From assembly GCA_965203535.1 (NCBI GenBank), contig OZ241897.1, positions 4,340,001-4,404,000 of the forward strand: a stretch of 64,000 nucleotides of DNA, read 5' to 3'. Of this stretch, positions 24,497 to 33,178 are shown piece by piece; the stretch's first letter is position 1; every line of letters begins with the position of its first letter. The notes beneath the pieces were generated by a model that was not told the origin of the DNA, made no database searches, and saw nothing but the letters and a program-made list of their open reading frames with translations. The translations under genes were made by a program, and so were the position numbers. The DNA is from JAJDTT01 sp022827025. GTDB taxonomy: Bacteria > Acidobacteriota > UBA6911 > RPQK01 > JAJDTT01.

Positions 24497-25771
24497 ATGA
24501 TGCATCGGCGTGATTTCTTGAGGCCGCTGGGAGCGGGAGCCGCAGTCGCAGCGGGGACCTTGCATCGGTTGTTGCCGGGGACACTCGGGGGCGGCCCGGC
24601 CCGGCCCTTCTTTGAGAAGACGACGGTCTTCTACCCGGGGAAGGGCTTTGGAGTCCGGCTCCCTGGACTGCTGGCCACGAGCCGCGGGTCCGTGATCGCC
24701 GTCTGCCAGAGGCGGTGGGACAACATGACCGACTTCGGCCACGATACCGACGTCCTGGTGCAGCGAAGCGCGGACGGGGGGCGGACCTGGGGAAAGCAGC
24801 GAGTCCTCTTCCGGGAGCGGGGCGCCTTCTGCCTCCTCGGTCCGCTGTTCGAGGACCGGACCAGCGGGACGGTCTTCTCCGCCTTCTGGAAGCTTCCGGT
24901 GACGGCGCCTCACGACTTGAGGTACTTCCCCACCTACGCCAGGACCGACGGACGCTTCTGGCTGGCCAAGAGCACCGACCAGGGGGTCACCTGGTCGGAA
25001 CCCGCGCCGCACAAAGCCCGGACCAGTCCGGAGGGGTGGGATGGATGGACCAACAACTCGGTCCATGGCATCCAGTTGAGCCGGGGACCCCGGAGGGGAA
25101 GGCTGGTGATCCCCGGATTCCTCTACAAGGAGGGAGAAGAAGGCCAGATTCCCGGGGTCCGCGGAGGTGTCCTCTACAGCGACGACCACGGATCGACCTG
25201 GCAGGTGGGGGGAGTCCTGCCGGTGGGTTCGGACGAGGTCACCGTGGTGGAGACGGCGGATGGAGGAGTCTACGCCAACTACCGCAAGAACCGGCCCTTT
25301 CACAACGACTGGCGGTGGCACGCCTGGAGCCGGGACGGCGGTGAGAGCTTCGAGCCCCAGGAGACGCAACCGCAGGACCTCACCACCATGATCTGCCACG
25401 CGGGCCTGACCCGCTACCCCACCGGGGCGAACGGGGGAAAGAGCATCTTTCTCTTCTCCAATCCGGCGGGACCCGACCCGGCCAATCCGACGGAAGGAAG
25501 GAGACAGCGGCTCACGGTGCGGGCCAGCTACGACGAGGGCCGGACCTGGCCGTTGTCGAAACTGTTGGATGACGGGCCGTCCGCCTATTCCGACCTGGCG
25601 GTGTTGGAGGACAAGACGATTCTCTGTCTGCATGAGGACAGCCTCGACTGGCCCGAGTCCAAGCTGGCCGAGTGGTACGGCAGCTTTTCGCGCCTGGACC
25701 GTCGCCGGCGCTGGTGCGAGCGGATCAGCATCGCCCGTTTCAATCTGGAATGGCTTAACAGCCCGTGGTAA
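24497..25771 (+). CDS. Sialidase-family (BNR) exo-hydrolase, Tat signal
   Basis: The 424-residue product starts at ATG 24497 after AGGAGGT nine bases upstream. The N-terminus HRRDFLRPLGAGAAVAAG is Tat-like. GVRLPGLLATSRG corresponds to the F/Y-R-I-P motif of GH33 sialidases, and five Asp boxes follow: SADGGRTWGKQ, STDQGVTWSEP, SDDHGSTWQVG, SRDGGESF and SYDEGRTWPLS. A late EDKTILCLHEDS followed by ISIARFNLEWL is typical of bacterial sialidases. These release terminal sialic acid from glycans; related propellers act on other sugars. The stop codon lies inside the left arm of a large inverted-repeat element. Confidence 0.88.
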   Translation: MMHRRDFLRPLGAGAAVAAGTLHRLLPGTLGGGPARPFFEKTTVFYPGKGFGVRLPGLLATSRGSVIAVCQRRWDNMTDFGHDTDVLVQRSADGGRTWGKQRVLFRERGAFCLLGPLFEDRTSGTVFSAFWKLPVTAPHDLRYFPTYARTDGRFWLAKSTDQGVTWSEPAPHKARTSPEGWDGWTNNSVHGIQLSRGPRRGRLVIPGFLYKEGEEGQIPGVRGGVLYSDDHGSTWQVGGVLPVGSDEVTVVETADGGVYANYRKNRPFHNDWRWHAWSRDGGESFEPQETQPQDLTTMICHAGLTRYPTGANGGKSIFLFSNPAGPDPANPTEGRRQRLTVRASYDEGRTWPLSKLLDDGPSAYSDLAVLEDKTILCLHEDSLDWPESKLAEWYGSFSRLDRRRRWCERISIARFNLEWLNSPW

Positions 25772-25920
25772 AAGTCCTCACGGCATTCGACCGTCCCTGC
25801 ATCCCGCCGGACTGCGTTGCGACTCGGTCACATACTCCCGGTATGCTCCCTCATCGCGCCTTGTCCGGCGGGCGCAGGAACGGTCTCGGTGCTCGCGGGA
25901 CTTTCACCACGGGCTGTTAA
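25755..25920. repeat. 166-bp palindromic element (large imperfect hairpin)
   Basis: The 23-base ends at 25755-25777 and 25898-25920 are inverted copies with one mismatch (outer bases TTAACAGCCCGTGG on the left). Inner segments also pair: GCCGGAC near 25815 with GTCCGGC near 25864, and CATACTCCC with GGTATG at the centre. The whole element can therefore fold as one imperfect hairpin. It contains no gene. It fits a non-autonomous MITE-like or REP-like palindromic element and supplies the stop codon of the sialidase gene. Confidence 0.8.
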
Positions 25921-25944
25921 AGCATAACTCGGAGGAAGACCGAA

Positions 25945-26937
25945 ATGTTCAGGATGGCCATCATCGGCGTGGGAATGATCTCCAAGAAGGCCATGATTCC
26001 CGGGATTCGCCAGGCGCGAACGGCGGAGCTGACCGCTTTGGGGACCAGTTCCCGGGAGAAGGCCCAAGCCCTCTCCGCCAAGTACGGCGTCGACCGCTGC
26101 TATCCCAGTTACCGGGAGCTGCTGGAGGACCCCGGTATCGACGGTGTCTACATCGGCCTCCCCAACCATCTCCACAAGGAGTGGACCCTGAGGGCGCTGG
26201 CCCACGGCAAGCACGTCCTCTGCGACAAGCCGCTGGGCATGGATCTGGCGGAAGCCCGCGAGATGGAGACGGCCGCCCGAGCGGCGGACCGGGTGCTGAT
26301 GGAGGGGTTCATGTACCGCTTCCATCCCCAGCATGCCCTGGTGAAGGATCTGATCAGCAAGGGCGCCATCGGACGCGTGTTCCTGTTCGAAACCCACTTC
26401 CACTACTTCATGGAGGATCCGGACAACATCCGCCTGAAGCGGGAGACCGGAGGCGGCGGCCTCTACGACGTGGGTTGCTACGGGATCAACGGCGCCCGCT
26501 ACATCCTCGGCGCGGAACCCCGTTCCACTTACGGAAGCTGGAGTCTGGGGGCCGATACCGGAGTCGACGAGTTCTGCCACTTCACCCTGCGTTTCGACGG
26601 CGGCCAGGTCGCCACCGTCACCTGTGGGACTCATCTTCCCCGGGAGCAGGGTTACACCGTCTACGGCGACCGGGGAATCATCAGGGCGCCCCAAGCCTAC
26701 GTGCCCGCACCGCGTAAGCGGGTCCAGGTGACGGTCATCGACCAGGACGGCAAACACCAGCAGCACCGGGTCCGCGGCGTCGACCAGTACGCCGACGAGG
26801 TGGACGCCTTCGCCGCGGCGTGCGGCGGCGCAGAGGACCCCAGGATCGAGACGGGTGTCGAGAACATGGCCGTGCTGGACGCGGTGCGGAGGGCTTGCCA
26901 ATCGGGGGCTGTCGAGAGTTGCCGCGCATCCTCCTGA
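25945..26937 (+). CDS. Gfo/Idh/MocA-family oxidoreductase, cytoplasmic (3)
   Basis: The 330-residue product has no signal peptide, unlike the two exported relatives in this window. MAIIGVGMISKKAMIPGI is the Rossmann loop (G-x-G-x-x-x). The catalytic-side motif is GKHVLCDKPLGMD, with DKP instead of EKP. FMYRFHPQHALVKDLI and GGGGLYDVGCYGINGARYILG follow, as in D-xylose 1-dehydrogenases and dimeric dihydrodiol dehydrogenase-like proteins. It likely oxidises an aldose or inositol-like sugar with NAD(P). The ribosome-binding site GGAGGA precedes ATG 25945. It sits between the palindromic element and the first of three paralogous propeller genes. Confidence 0.9.
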   Translation: MFRMAIIGVGMISKKAMIPGIRQARTAELTALGTSSREKAQALSAKYGVDRCYPSYRELLEDPGIDGVYIGLPNHLHKEWTLRALAHGKHVLCDKPLGMDLAEAREMETAARAADRVLMEGFMYRFHPQHALVKDLISKGAIGRVFLFETHFHYFMEDPDNIRLKRETGGGGLYDVGCYGINGARYILGAEPRSTYGSWSLGADTGVDEFCHFTLRFDGGQVATVTCGTHLPREQGYTVYGDRGIIRAPQAYVPAPRKRVQVTVIDQDGKHQQHRVRGVDQYADEVDAFAAACGGAEDPRIETGVENMAVLDAVRRACQSGAVESCRASS

Positions 26938-26985
26938 GGAGGTGCCGTCATTCTGCCTAGGAATTCAGGTAGGGATCCGGAATTG

Positions 26986-28491
26986 ATGCTCATCGCGATC
27001 ATGCTCGTCCTCGGCACGGGAACTGCCGTCATGGGCGCCTCCGCGGAAGCCGTCGACGTAGGCTCCCGTCTCGAACTCATGGTGGATGAGCATCTCATCG
27101 ACCGCATGTCGGGGGGAGCCCGGCTGCACCTCCACCGTCCGGTCCGGCGGAACGTGGCTCTGGAGACCGGCGAGGCCTGGGAGGGGAACGCCTCCTTCTA
27201 CCGCACGGTGTTCCAGGACGGCAACGTCTACCGGATGTACTACGGCGCCTGGCACTACGAGACGACGGAGACGGGCCAGACCTATCCTCACCGCCCGTAC
27301 CTCTGCTATGCGGAGAGCAGCGACGGCATCCATTTCCGGAAACCGAAGCTGGGACTGGTGGAGTTCCGGGACAGCAGGGACAACAACATCGTCCTCTCCG
27401 AGACCACGCTCAACTCGGTGGAAGCCGACCCCGGCCACGCCGCCGTCTTCATCGACGACAATCCCGACTGCCCCGAGGACGCACGCTACAAGATGATCAT
27501 CCGGTCCCGGGGCGAGAAGGGGCTGCTGGCGCTCAAGTCGCCGGACGGACTCCGCTTCACCCCCATGTCGGACCGGGTCGTGATCTCCCAAGGGGCCTTC
27601 GATTCCCAGAACCTGGCCTTCTGGGATCCGGTGCGGCGAGAGTACCGGGCCTATTTCCGAGGGTTCCGCGAGAAAATCAGGGACATCCTGACGGCCACCT
27701 CGCCCGATTTACTGAACTGGACGGACCCGGTCTGGTGCGAGTATCCGGGGGCGCCCACGGAGCATCTCTACACCAACCAGTTGCGGCCCTATTTCCGGGC
27801 GCCCCACATCCTGGTTGGTTTTCCCATGCGCTACAAGGACCGGGGCCCCACCGAAGCGACCTGGAGACTGCCGGGCCCCGAAGCCCGGGAGCACCGATCC
27901 GCGGTTTCCCGGCGCTACGGCACAGCCGTGAGCGACGCGCTCCTGATGACGGGCCGCGACCGGCTCCATTTCAAGCGCTGGGGAGAGGCTTTCATCCGAC
28001 CCGGACCCGCCCGGACCGAAAGCTGGGTCTACGGGGACAACTGCATCGCCTGGGGAATCGTCCAGACCCGCTCCGGCCGGACCGGCTCTCCCGACCAGCT
28101 CTCCATCTACGTGGTGGAAGGGTACTGGACCGGACGCGGCATCAAGGTGCGCCGCTACTCCCTCCGCATGGACGGATTCGTCTCCGCGCAGGCGCCGCTG
28201 GCCGGTGGGGAGGTCGTGACCCGTCCTTTGCGTTTCGAAGGCAATCGGCTGCGCCTCAACTATTCCACTTCGGGAAGCGGTGGAATCTGGGTCGAACTCC
28301 AGGACGCCGATGGCACCCCGCTGGAGGGGTTCAGCCAGGCGGATGCGGATGAGGTCTTCGGAGATCAGATCGAAGGCGTGGTGACCTGGAAGGGGAACCG
28401 GGACGTCAGGTCGCTGTCCGGCAAGCCGGTCCGCATCCGGTTCGTCCTCAAGGACGCCGACCTGTACGCTTTTCGCTTTGCCGCCGACTGA
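26986..28491 (+). CDS. Secreted five-bladed-propeller-like glycan protein, paralogue 1
   Basis: About 501 residues from ATG 26986. A short signal peptide (IAIMLVLGTGTAVMGAS) precedes LELMVDEHLIDRMSGG. The body resembles GH32/GH43-superfamily propellers, with blades carrying YRMYYGAWHYE, CYAESSDGIHFRKPKLGLVE, NLAFWDPVRREYRAYFRGF and TSPDLLNWTDP. The last 110 residues (RRYSLRMDGFVSAQAPLAGG to RFVLKDADLYAFRF) form a beta-sandwich-like domain seen in large planctomycete and acidobacterial secreted proteins. Catalytic residues cannot be assigned, so a glycosidase role is only likely. A near-identical paralogue starts at 31427 and a diverged one at 33179. Confidence 0.8.
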   Translation: MLIAIMLVLGTGTAVMGASAEAVDVGSRLELMVDEHLIDRMSGGARLHLHRPVRRNVALETGEAWEGNASFYRTVFQDGNVYRMYYGAWHYETTETGQTYPHRPYLCYAESSDGIHFRKPKLGLVEFRDSRDNNIVLSETTLNSVEADPGHAAVFIDDNPDCPEDARYKMIIRSRGEKGLLALKSPDGLRFTPMSDRVVISQGAFDSQNLAFWDPVRREYRAYFRGFREKIRDILTATSPDLLNWTDPVWCEYPGAPTEHLYTNQLRPYFRAPHILVGFPMRYKDRGPTEATWRLPGPEAREHRSAVSRRYGTAVSDALLMTGRDRLHFKRWGEAFIRPGPARTESWVYGDNCIAWGIVQTRSGRTGSPDQLSIYVVEGYWTGRGIKVRRYSLRMDGFVSAQAPLAGGEVVTRPLRFEGNRLRLNYSTSGSGGIWVELQDADGTPLEGFSQADADEVFGDQIEGVVTWKGNRDVRSLSGKPVRIRFVLKDADLYAFRFAAD

Positions 28492-28499
28492 CTGGCAGG

Positions 28500-28523
28500 A
28501 GTGGGGGTTTTCCTACCCCCACT
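28500..28523. repeat. TTTCCT-loop hairpin, unpaired copy
   Basis: Perfect 9-bp stem AGTGGGGGT (28500-28508) with ACCCCCACT (28515-28523) around TTTCCT, eight bases after the stop of the upstream gene. No AGGAAA partner follows within 150 bases. There is no T tract, so it would be a poor intrinsic terminator. Confidence 0.85.
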
Positions 28524-28653
28524 GTCCCACAGTCAACAATCACCGAACGTCAACGTTTTTTTCATTTACCGGTTCTTCGACGGATCGGTCAAGTGGTTGT
28601 CTCCCGACGTTTGACGTCCTGAACAGGCAGCAGCAGTGGGGGCAGGTGCCCCT

Positions 28654-28848
28654 CTATTCGACCTCGACCTCCCTATTGGCGATGGCCAACACTTCCTCGG
28701 CCCGCTTCAGATTCTCAACGGTACGGGACATGTCCAGTTTGTCATCTTGGCCGAAAGCCACCCATTCTTCTTGCCACAAAGTGACGGTCATAGTGTTGCC
28801 TATCCTCAGTACTCTCGGCCGGGCGACTAGACTTTTACCCGCCTTCAT
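28654..28848 (-). CDS. Small hypothetical protein next to double-AAA+ ATPase
   Basis: 64 residues from ATG 28848, beginning MKAGKSLVARPRVLRIGNTM and ending in RAEEVLAIANREVEVE. A short beta-rich part (LRIGNTMTVTLWQEEWVAFG) is followed by a charged helix. No family is recognised. It starts 27 bases after the ATPase stop on the same strand and may be co-translated. A GTG start at 28875 would add nine residues and abut the ATPase stop exactly. The size and position suggest an accessory or antitoxin-like partner, but nothing in the sequence proves it. Confidence 0.55.
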   Translation of the reverse strand: MKAGKSLVARPRVLRIGNTMTVTLWQEEWVAFGQDDKLDMSRTVENLKRAEEVLAIANREVEVE

Positions 28849-28875
28849 CACCCGTTTATGCCAGACCCGTGGCAC

Positions 28876-30984
28876 TCATTCGAGAAGATCGCTTGCACTC
28901 CGTGCCCTTCCGAAGCCAACCGCTGTCGGACAATTCGGTTTGGCTTCGCACTCCCCGCGCAGCATGCCGGCAAGGGCCTCCGGATCTTCCAACTTGCCGA
29001 GGACCTCAGCCTGCCGGCGAACCACGGCAAAATCGCCCGGCGTGAGGTTGGAGAGACCCGTGATTCCGGGCGGGGGCGTCAGTCCAAAGAAGGTGCGGAA
29101 GGCCGCCATCGCCTGCCTGGGCTTGAGGTAGTCAAGTGCAATCTTGAAATCAAAACGCCGCAGAGTCGCAGGGTCCAGGCGCTCGTTGAAGTTCGTGGTG
29201 CAGGCGAATGGCAGGGGGTGACTCTCCATCCAGGTCAGCATTTCGTTGACTTGACTCACCTCCCATGACCGCCGGGCCAGCCTCCGGTCGGCGAGCAACG
29301 AGTCGGCTTCGTCGAAGACGAGGAATTGTTTTGCGTCGCGCGCCTCGGCGAAGGCGGCGGCGATTTGTTGCTCGGTGCCCCCCACCCACATGGAAATCAG
29401 GTCGGAGGCGCGTTTTTGCACGACCTCCAAACCCATTCGTTCGCCCAAGTAGCGGACGTAGGCGCTTTTTCCGGTTCCGGGAGGCCCCTTCAAACAAAGC
29501 GAAACCCGCCTCGCCCCGCGCTCGGCCAAATGGTCGGCAAGCACTATTGGATCGACATCCGCGCTCATCAGGGCGGGATCGAACTTGGACGGGTCCTCTT
29601 GAGGATGGGTTTCGCCCGACAGCAGCCGCGACAGGCTGCGCACTCCGCAACGGACCGTAACGATATCGCCTCCGTCAACGAGTCGGGCGGCGGCGGTGAC
29701 TCCGGCTGCCACACCTGGCGACACGTCGTACTCCCTGGCTAGGGAATTCGCCTCCTCGCTACTCGCTTCGATACCGTGGCTGGCGAGCTGCCGAGCCCAA
29801 ACACGTGCCCGGATCTGCGGCGAGGGTTGGCGCAGTTCCAAGGCGAACATCATGCGGCGGAGCACTGCGGGACAGGTCTCCCGGGCGGCGTTGGACGTCC
29901 ACAACGTAGGCACCGAGTTCTGCTCCAGCAGCCGGTTCATGAACACCTTGGAACCCCCTGTCCGGAGCATCCCGAGATTGAACCGTCCAAGAAACGGCAT
30001 ATCCCTGGAAACCGGATCTTGAAGGAGATCCTCCATTTCGTCGAACAAGAGAATCGAATCGTGGCCGCTGGCCAGAAGCCGTTGCGCAAGCCGGAGTTCC
30101 TGAAGCCTTTCCGACCGGTTCGGCTCGTTCCCCCAATCGTCCGCTTCGCCGACGCTGTAGAGCTTCACCTTCAGTTGGCTGGCCAGAGATCTGCAGAACT
30201 GGGTCTTGCCGGTCCCCGGAGAACCGTAGACCAAGATGTTGACGCCCCTTTTGCCCGCCTCCAGTGCGCCCTTGATCAGGCGTTCGACGTGGTCGCGGCC
30301 TTCACGGACATGATCGAAGTCCGACCATTCGAGTTCGCCCGGGGAATCCATGTCGAACAATAGGCACCGCACATCGATGTCGGCACTCCCGGGTTTGTAC
30401 ACGAGCCGGTTCAGCCGGTCGATGGTTTTAATCTGTCCATCGTCGTCGATGGACACGAGGCCCGAGCTGACAAGTGGCGCGTGGGATGCAAAGCGGGCAC
30501 GAAACGAGCCAACCGTCAGGTCAAGAAGTTCCAGCAGAGCACTGCACCCCGCGTTCAGGATATGCGTGAACCTGCCGACCCGCTTCCTGAAAACCTGGTC
30601 GACGATCGACTCGATGACCGGCTTCGTCTGGTAGCGCAGCAGAAACTCCAGGATCGCAATATCCGTTCCGGAAAGCTGCGTCTCGCGGCCGAGACGCCGG
30701 ATGTGGAGCGCCGTCCGGTCCGCGCGCACTCGTCTCGTCGCCACCTGCTGCCCCTTGAGAATGTCCCGCAATTGTTGCCAGCGGTCGGCGGACAATTCTC
30801 CGTGGGAATAGGCGGAAAGTGTTTCTTCGATTCGTCTCTCGGCACAATCGGCAACGGTGAGTTGATCAGCCCGCTCGGCTACGCACTCGGCCAGCGCTCG
30901 TGCTGTCCGGTGCCTGTGGTGCAGGCGCGAGGCCACGTTCGAGAGGTACGTCAGAATCAGGCGCCGTTCATAGTCGTTCAGCAT
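28876..30984 (-). CDS. Tandem AAA+ ATPase (two AAA domains), accessory region
   Basis: About 702 residues from ATG 30984, which has GGGGGTGA 7 bases upstream; ATG 30999 is possible. An N-terminal helical region of about 230 residues is followed by AAA domain 1: Walker A GSPGTGKT (about 254-261), Walker B LLFDEMEDLL (about 312) and an arginine pair in VLRRMMFALE. AAA domain 2 has GPPGTGKS (about 500), LVFDEADSLL (about 555), TTNFNERLDPATLRRFDFK with its sensor and arginine finger. The layout resembles Cdc48/ClpA-type unfoldases with two rings. No protease or nuclease domain is fused. It is inserted between two near-identical paralogous genes, beside an integrase relic. Confidence 0.87.
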   Translation of the reverse strand: MLNDYERRLILTYLSNVASRLHHRHRTARALAECVAERADQLTVADCAERRIEETLSAYSHGELSADRWQQLRDILKGQQVATRRVRADRTALHIRRLGRETQLSGTDIAILEFLLRYQTKPVIESIVDQVFRKRVGRFTHILNAGCSALLELLDLTVGSFRARFASHAPLVSSGLVSIDDDGQIKTIDRLNRLVYKPGSADIDVRCLLFDMDSPGELEWSDFDHVREGRDHVERLIKGALEAGKRGVNILVYGSPGTGKTQFCRSLASQLKVKLYSVGEADDWGNEPNRSERLQELRLAQRLLASGHDSILLFDEMEDLLQDPVSRDMPFLGRFNLGMLRTGGSKVFMNRLLEQNSVPTLWTSNAARETCPAVLRRMMFALELRQPSPQIRARVWARQLASHGIEASSEEANSLAREYDVSPGVAAGVTAAARLVDGGDIVTVRCGVRSLSRLLSGETHPQEDPSKFDPALMSADVDPIVLADHLAERGARRVSLCLKGPPGTGKSAYVRYLGERMGLEVVQKRASDLISMWVGGTEQQIAAAFAEARDAKQFLVFDEADSLLADRRLARRSWEVSQVNEMLTWMESHPLPFACTTNFNERLDPATLRRFDFKIALDYLKPRQAMAAFRTFFGLTPPPGITGLSNLTPGDFAVVRRQAEVLGKLEDPEALAGMLRGECEAKPNCPTAVGFGRARSASDLLE

Positions 30985-31252
30985 CGCTTTCACCCCCATG
31001 AAAATTTCGAGCGAAGGGAGTTTAGCAGGCAAATACGTCACATCCGGACGTATATCCTGGCGCTATTTCAAAATTTTTGTTTCGAAACAGAAGTCCGCCG
31101 CTCTTCCTACCCTGGGTGAGGGAGAGACCCGATGGCACGGATGGCTCAACCATGAGGACACTCCGCGCCAGTCCGTAAACGCCTGTGTCGATTTGCTGGA
31201 GCCGTGGTACGATTCGCCCCACGGCGAAGAACCCCGATCCAGAAAGGAAGAG

Positions 31253-31350
31253 ATGCACGGGCATCCATAAGGTGACGGATCGCCGGGGGAGGAGACGATA
31301 CGTCGTCAGCAAGTACTGGCCGAACGGATCCGGTCGGCTCGGAAGGCACC
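31253..31350 (+). pseudogene. Relic of a tyrosine recombinase N-terminus
   Basis: After AAAGGAAGAG and an ATG at 31253 the sequence encodes, with one G removed from the GGG at 31259, GIHKVTDRRGRRRYVVSKYW and then PNGSGRL. This resembles the arm-type DNA-binding start of phage-like integrases, where a three-stranded sheet of basic and aromatic residues is usual. Homology stops within 35 codons and no catalytic domain follows. It occupies the 442-bp gap between the ATPase and the second paralogue; the rest of that gap (30985-31252 and 31351-31426) holds nothing recognisable. Confidence 0.4.
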
Positions 31351-31426
31351 AATGCTCTACAGCGACGGGTGTACCAGGCCCATGTGCCGGTATTTGGGCC
31401 GCAGAATTCAGGAAGGAATCCGAAAA

Positions 31427-32947
31427 ATGCTGCTATTCGTGATCTTGCTTGTGCTGGGCATGGGAACCGCCGTCATGGGCGCTTCCGAGGGAGTCGCCGA
31501 CGTGGGTTCGCGTCTCGAGCTCATGGTGGATGAACATCTCGTCGACCGCATGTCGGGAGGAGCCCGGCTGCAGCTCCACCATCCGGTCCGGCAAAACGTG
31601 GCTCTGGTGACCGACGAAGCCTGGGAAGGGAACGCCTCCCATTACCGCTCGGTGTTCCAGGACGGGAGCGGCCACCGGATGCGCTACCGGATGTACTACG
31701 GCGCCTACCAGTACGAGGTGACGGAGACGGGCCAGACCTATCCTCACCGGCCGTACCTCTGCTACGCCGAGAGCAGCGACGGCATCCATTTCCAGAAACC
31801 CAAGCTGGGCCTGGTGGAGTTCCAGGGCAGCACGGACAACAACATCATCCTCTCCCAGACGACGCTGAGCTCGGTGGAAGCCGACCCTGGCCACGCCGCC
31901 ATCTTCAAGGACGACAACCCCGACTGCCCCGAGGACGCCCGGTACAAAATGATTATCCGGTCCAGGGGCGAGAAGGGCCTGCTGGCGCTCAAGTCGCCGG
32001 ACGGACTCCGTTTCACCCCCATGTCGGACCGGGTGGTGATCTCCGAAGGGGCCTTCGATTCGCAGAATCTGGCTTTCTGGGACCCGGCGCGGCGAGAGTA
32101 CCGGGCTTACTTCCGCGGGTTCCAAAACAAGGTCAGGGACATCCTGACGGTCACCTCCCCCGATTTCCTGAACTGGACGGACCCGGTCTGGTGCGAGTAT
32201 CCGGGCGCGCCCAGGGAGCATCTCTACACGAACCAGTTGCGGCCCTACTACCGGGCGCCCCACATCCTGGTGGGCTTCCCCATGCGCTACAAGGACCGGG
32301 GCTCGACCGAAGCGACCTGGCGCCTGCCGGGCCGGGAAGCCCGGGAGAACAGGTCGAAGGTCTCGCAGCGCTACGGAACGGCGGTGACCGACTCGCTTCT
32401 GATGACGGGCCGCGACCGGCTCCACTTCAAACGCTGGGGAGAGGCCTTCCTGCGACCCGGCCCTGCCCGGACCGACAGTTGGGTCTACGGAGACAACAGC
32501 ATCGCCTGGGGAATCGTCCAGACCCGCTCCGACCGCGCCGGTTCTCCGGAAGAACTTTCCATCTACGTGGTCGAGGGGTACTGGATGGGCCGGAGCCTGA
32601 ACGTGCGCCGCTACTCCCTTCGCATGGACGGATTCGTCTCCGTGCAGGCGCCTTTGGCCGGTGGAGAGATGGTGACCCGTCCGCTTCGCTTCGACGGCAA
32701 GCGGCTGCGCCTCAACTATTCCACCTCGGGCAGCGGCGGAATCTGGGTCGAACTCCAGGACGCGGACGGCAATCCGCTGGAGGGTTTCAGCCAGGCGGAT
32801 GCGGATGAAGCCTTCGGAGACCAGATCGAGGGAGTCGTAAGCTGGAAAGGGAACCGGGACGTCAGCTCACTGGCCGGCAAGCCGGTCCGCATCCGGTTCG
32901 TCCTCAAGGACGCCGACCTGTACGCGTTTCGCTTTTCCGCCGACTGA
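31427..32947 (+). CDS. Secreted propeller-like glycan protein, paralogue 2
   Basis: About 506 residues from ATG 31427, preceded by AGGAAGGA. It matches paralogue 1 along its whole length with only scattered substitutions. One small insertion, SGHRMRYRMYYGA against NVYRMYYGA, adds a few residues near position 95. The signal peptide, propeller blades (SSDGIHFQKPKLGLVE, NLAFWDPARREYRAYFRGF, TSPDFLNWTDP) and C-terminal sandwich are all kept, so both copies look functional. The short upstream regions (GAATTCAGG and on) are also alike, showing that the duplication included the 5' leader. The copies are separated by a 2.9-kb insertion. Confidence 0.8.
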   Translation: MLLFVILLVLGMGTAVMGASEGVADVGSRLELMVDEHLVDRMSGGARLQLHHPVRQNVALVTDEAWEGNASHYRSVFQDGSGHRMRYRMYYGAYQYEVTETGQTYPHRPYLCYAESSDGIHFQKPKLGLVEFQGSTDNNIILSQTTLSSVEADPGHAAIFKDDNPDCPEDARYKMIIRSRGEKGLLALKSPDGLRFTPMSDRVVISEGAFDSQNLAFWDPARREYRAYFRGFQNKVRDILTVTSPDFLNWTDPVWCEYPGAPREHLYTNQLRPYYRAPHILVGFPMRYKDRGSTEATWRLPGREARENRSKVSQRYGTAVTDSLLMTGRDRLHFKRWGEAFLRPGPARTDSWVYGDNSIAWGIVQTRSDRAGSPEELSIYVVEGYWMGRSLNVRRYSLRMDGFVSVQAPLAGGEMVTRPLRFDGKRLRLNYSTSGSGGIWVELQDADGNPLEGFSQADADEAFGDQIEGVVSWKGNRDVSSLAGKPVRIRFVLKDADLYAFRFSAD

Positions 32948-32952
32948 TTGCC

Positions 32953-33005
32953 AGGAGTGGGGGTTTTCCTACCCCCACTCCTCGGGGGGACAGGAAAGTC
33001 CCCCC
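32953..33005. repeat. Adjacent TTTCCT and AGGAAA hairpins
   Basis: A perfect 12-bp stem, AGGAGTGGGGGT (32953-32964) with ACCCCCACTCCT (32971-32982) around TTTCCT, is followed one base later by GGGGGGAC (32984-32991) with GTCCCCCC (32998-33005) around AGGAAA. This is the tightest pair in the window. The two loops are exact reverse complements. It begins five bases after the stop of the upstream gene. Confidence 0.9.
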
Positions 33006-33178
33006 TCCTGGCTATTGATGCGCAATCAATTTGAGGGCCACGCCATTCCGGTAGGGGTGTCCCTACGTTCCTGCTTCCCCCGTTCTCCCGAACCCGCAGA
33101 AAACGGGGAAAGTCCAGAAGGAGGATGACTTGCCAAGAGTCTCGATGGCATGCATCCTGCCTGCGGGAGGAAAACCGA

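Noticed and set aside
16611..33005. CRISPR array or ordinary terminators as an explanation of the repeats
   Set aside because: The units are not regularly spaced and have no spacers. The TTTCCT and AGGAAA hairpins lack T tracts and one lies inside a coding region.
33125..33178. Upstream ATG for the third propeller paralogue
   Set aside because: The GGAGG abuts this ATG with no spacing and the added residues disrupt the signal peptide; ATG 33179 has a well-placed GGGAGG.
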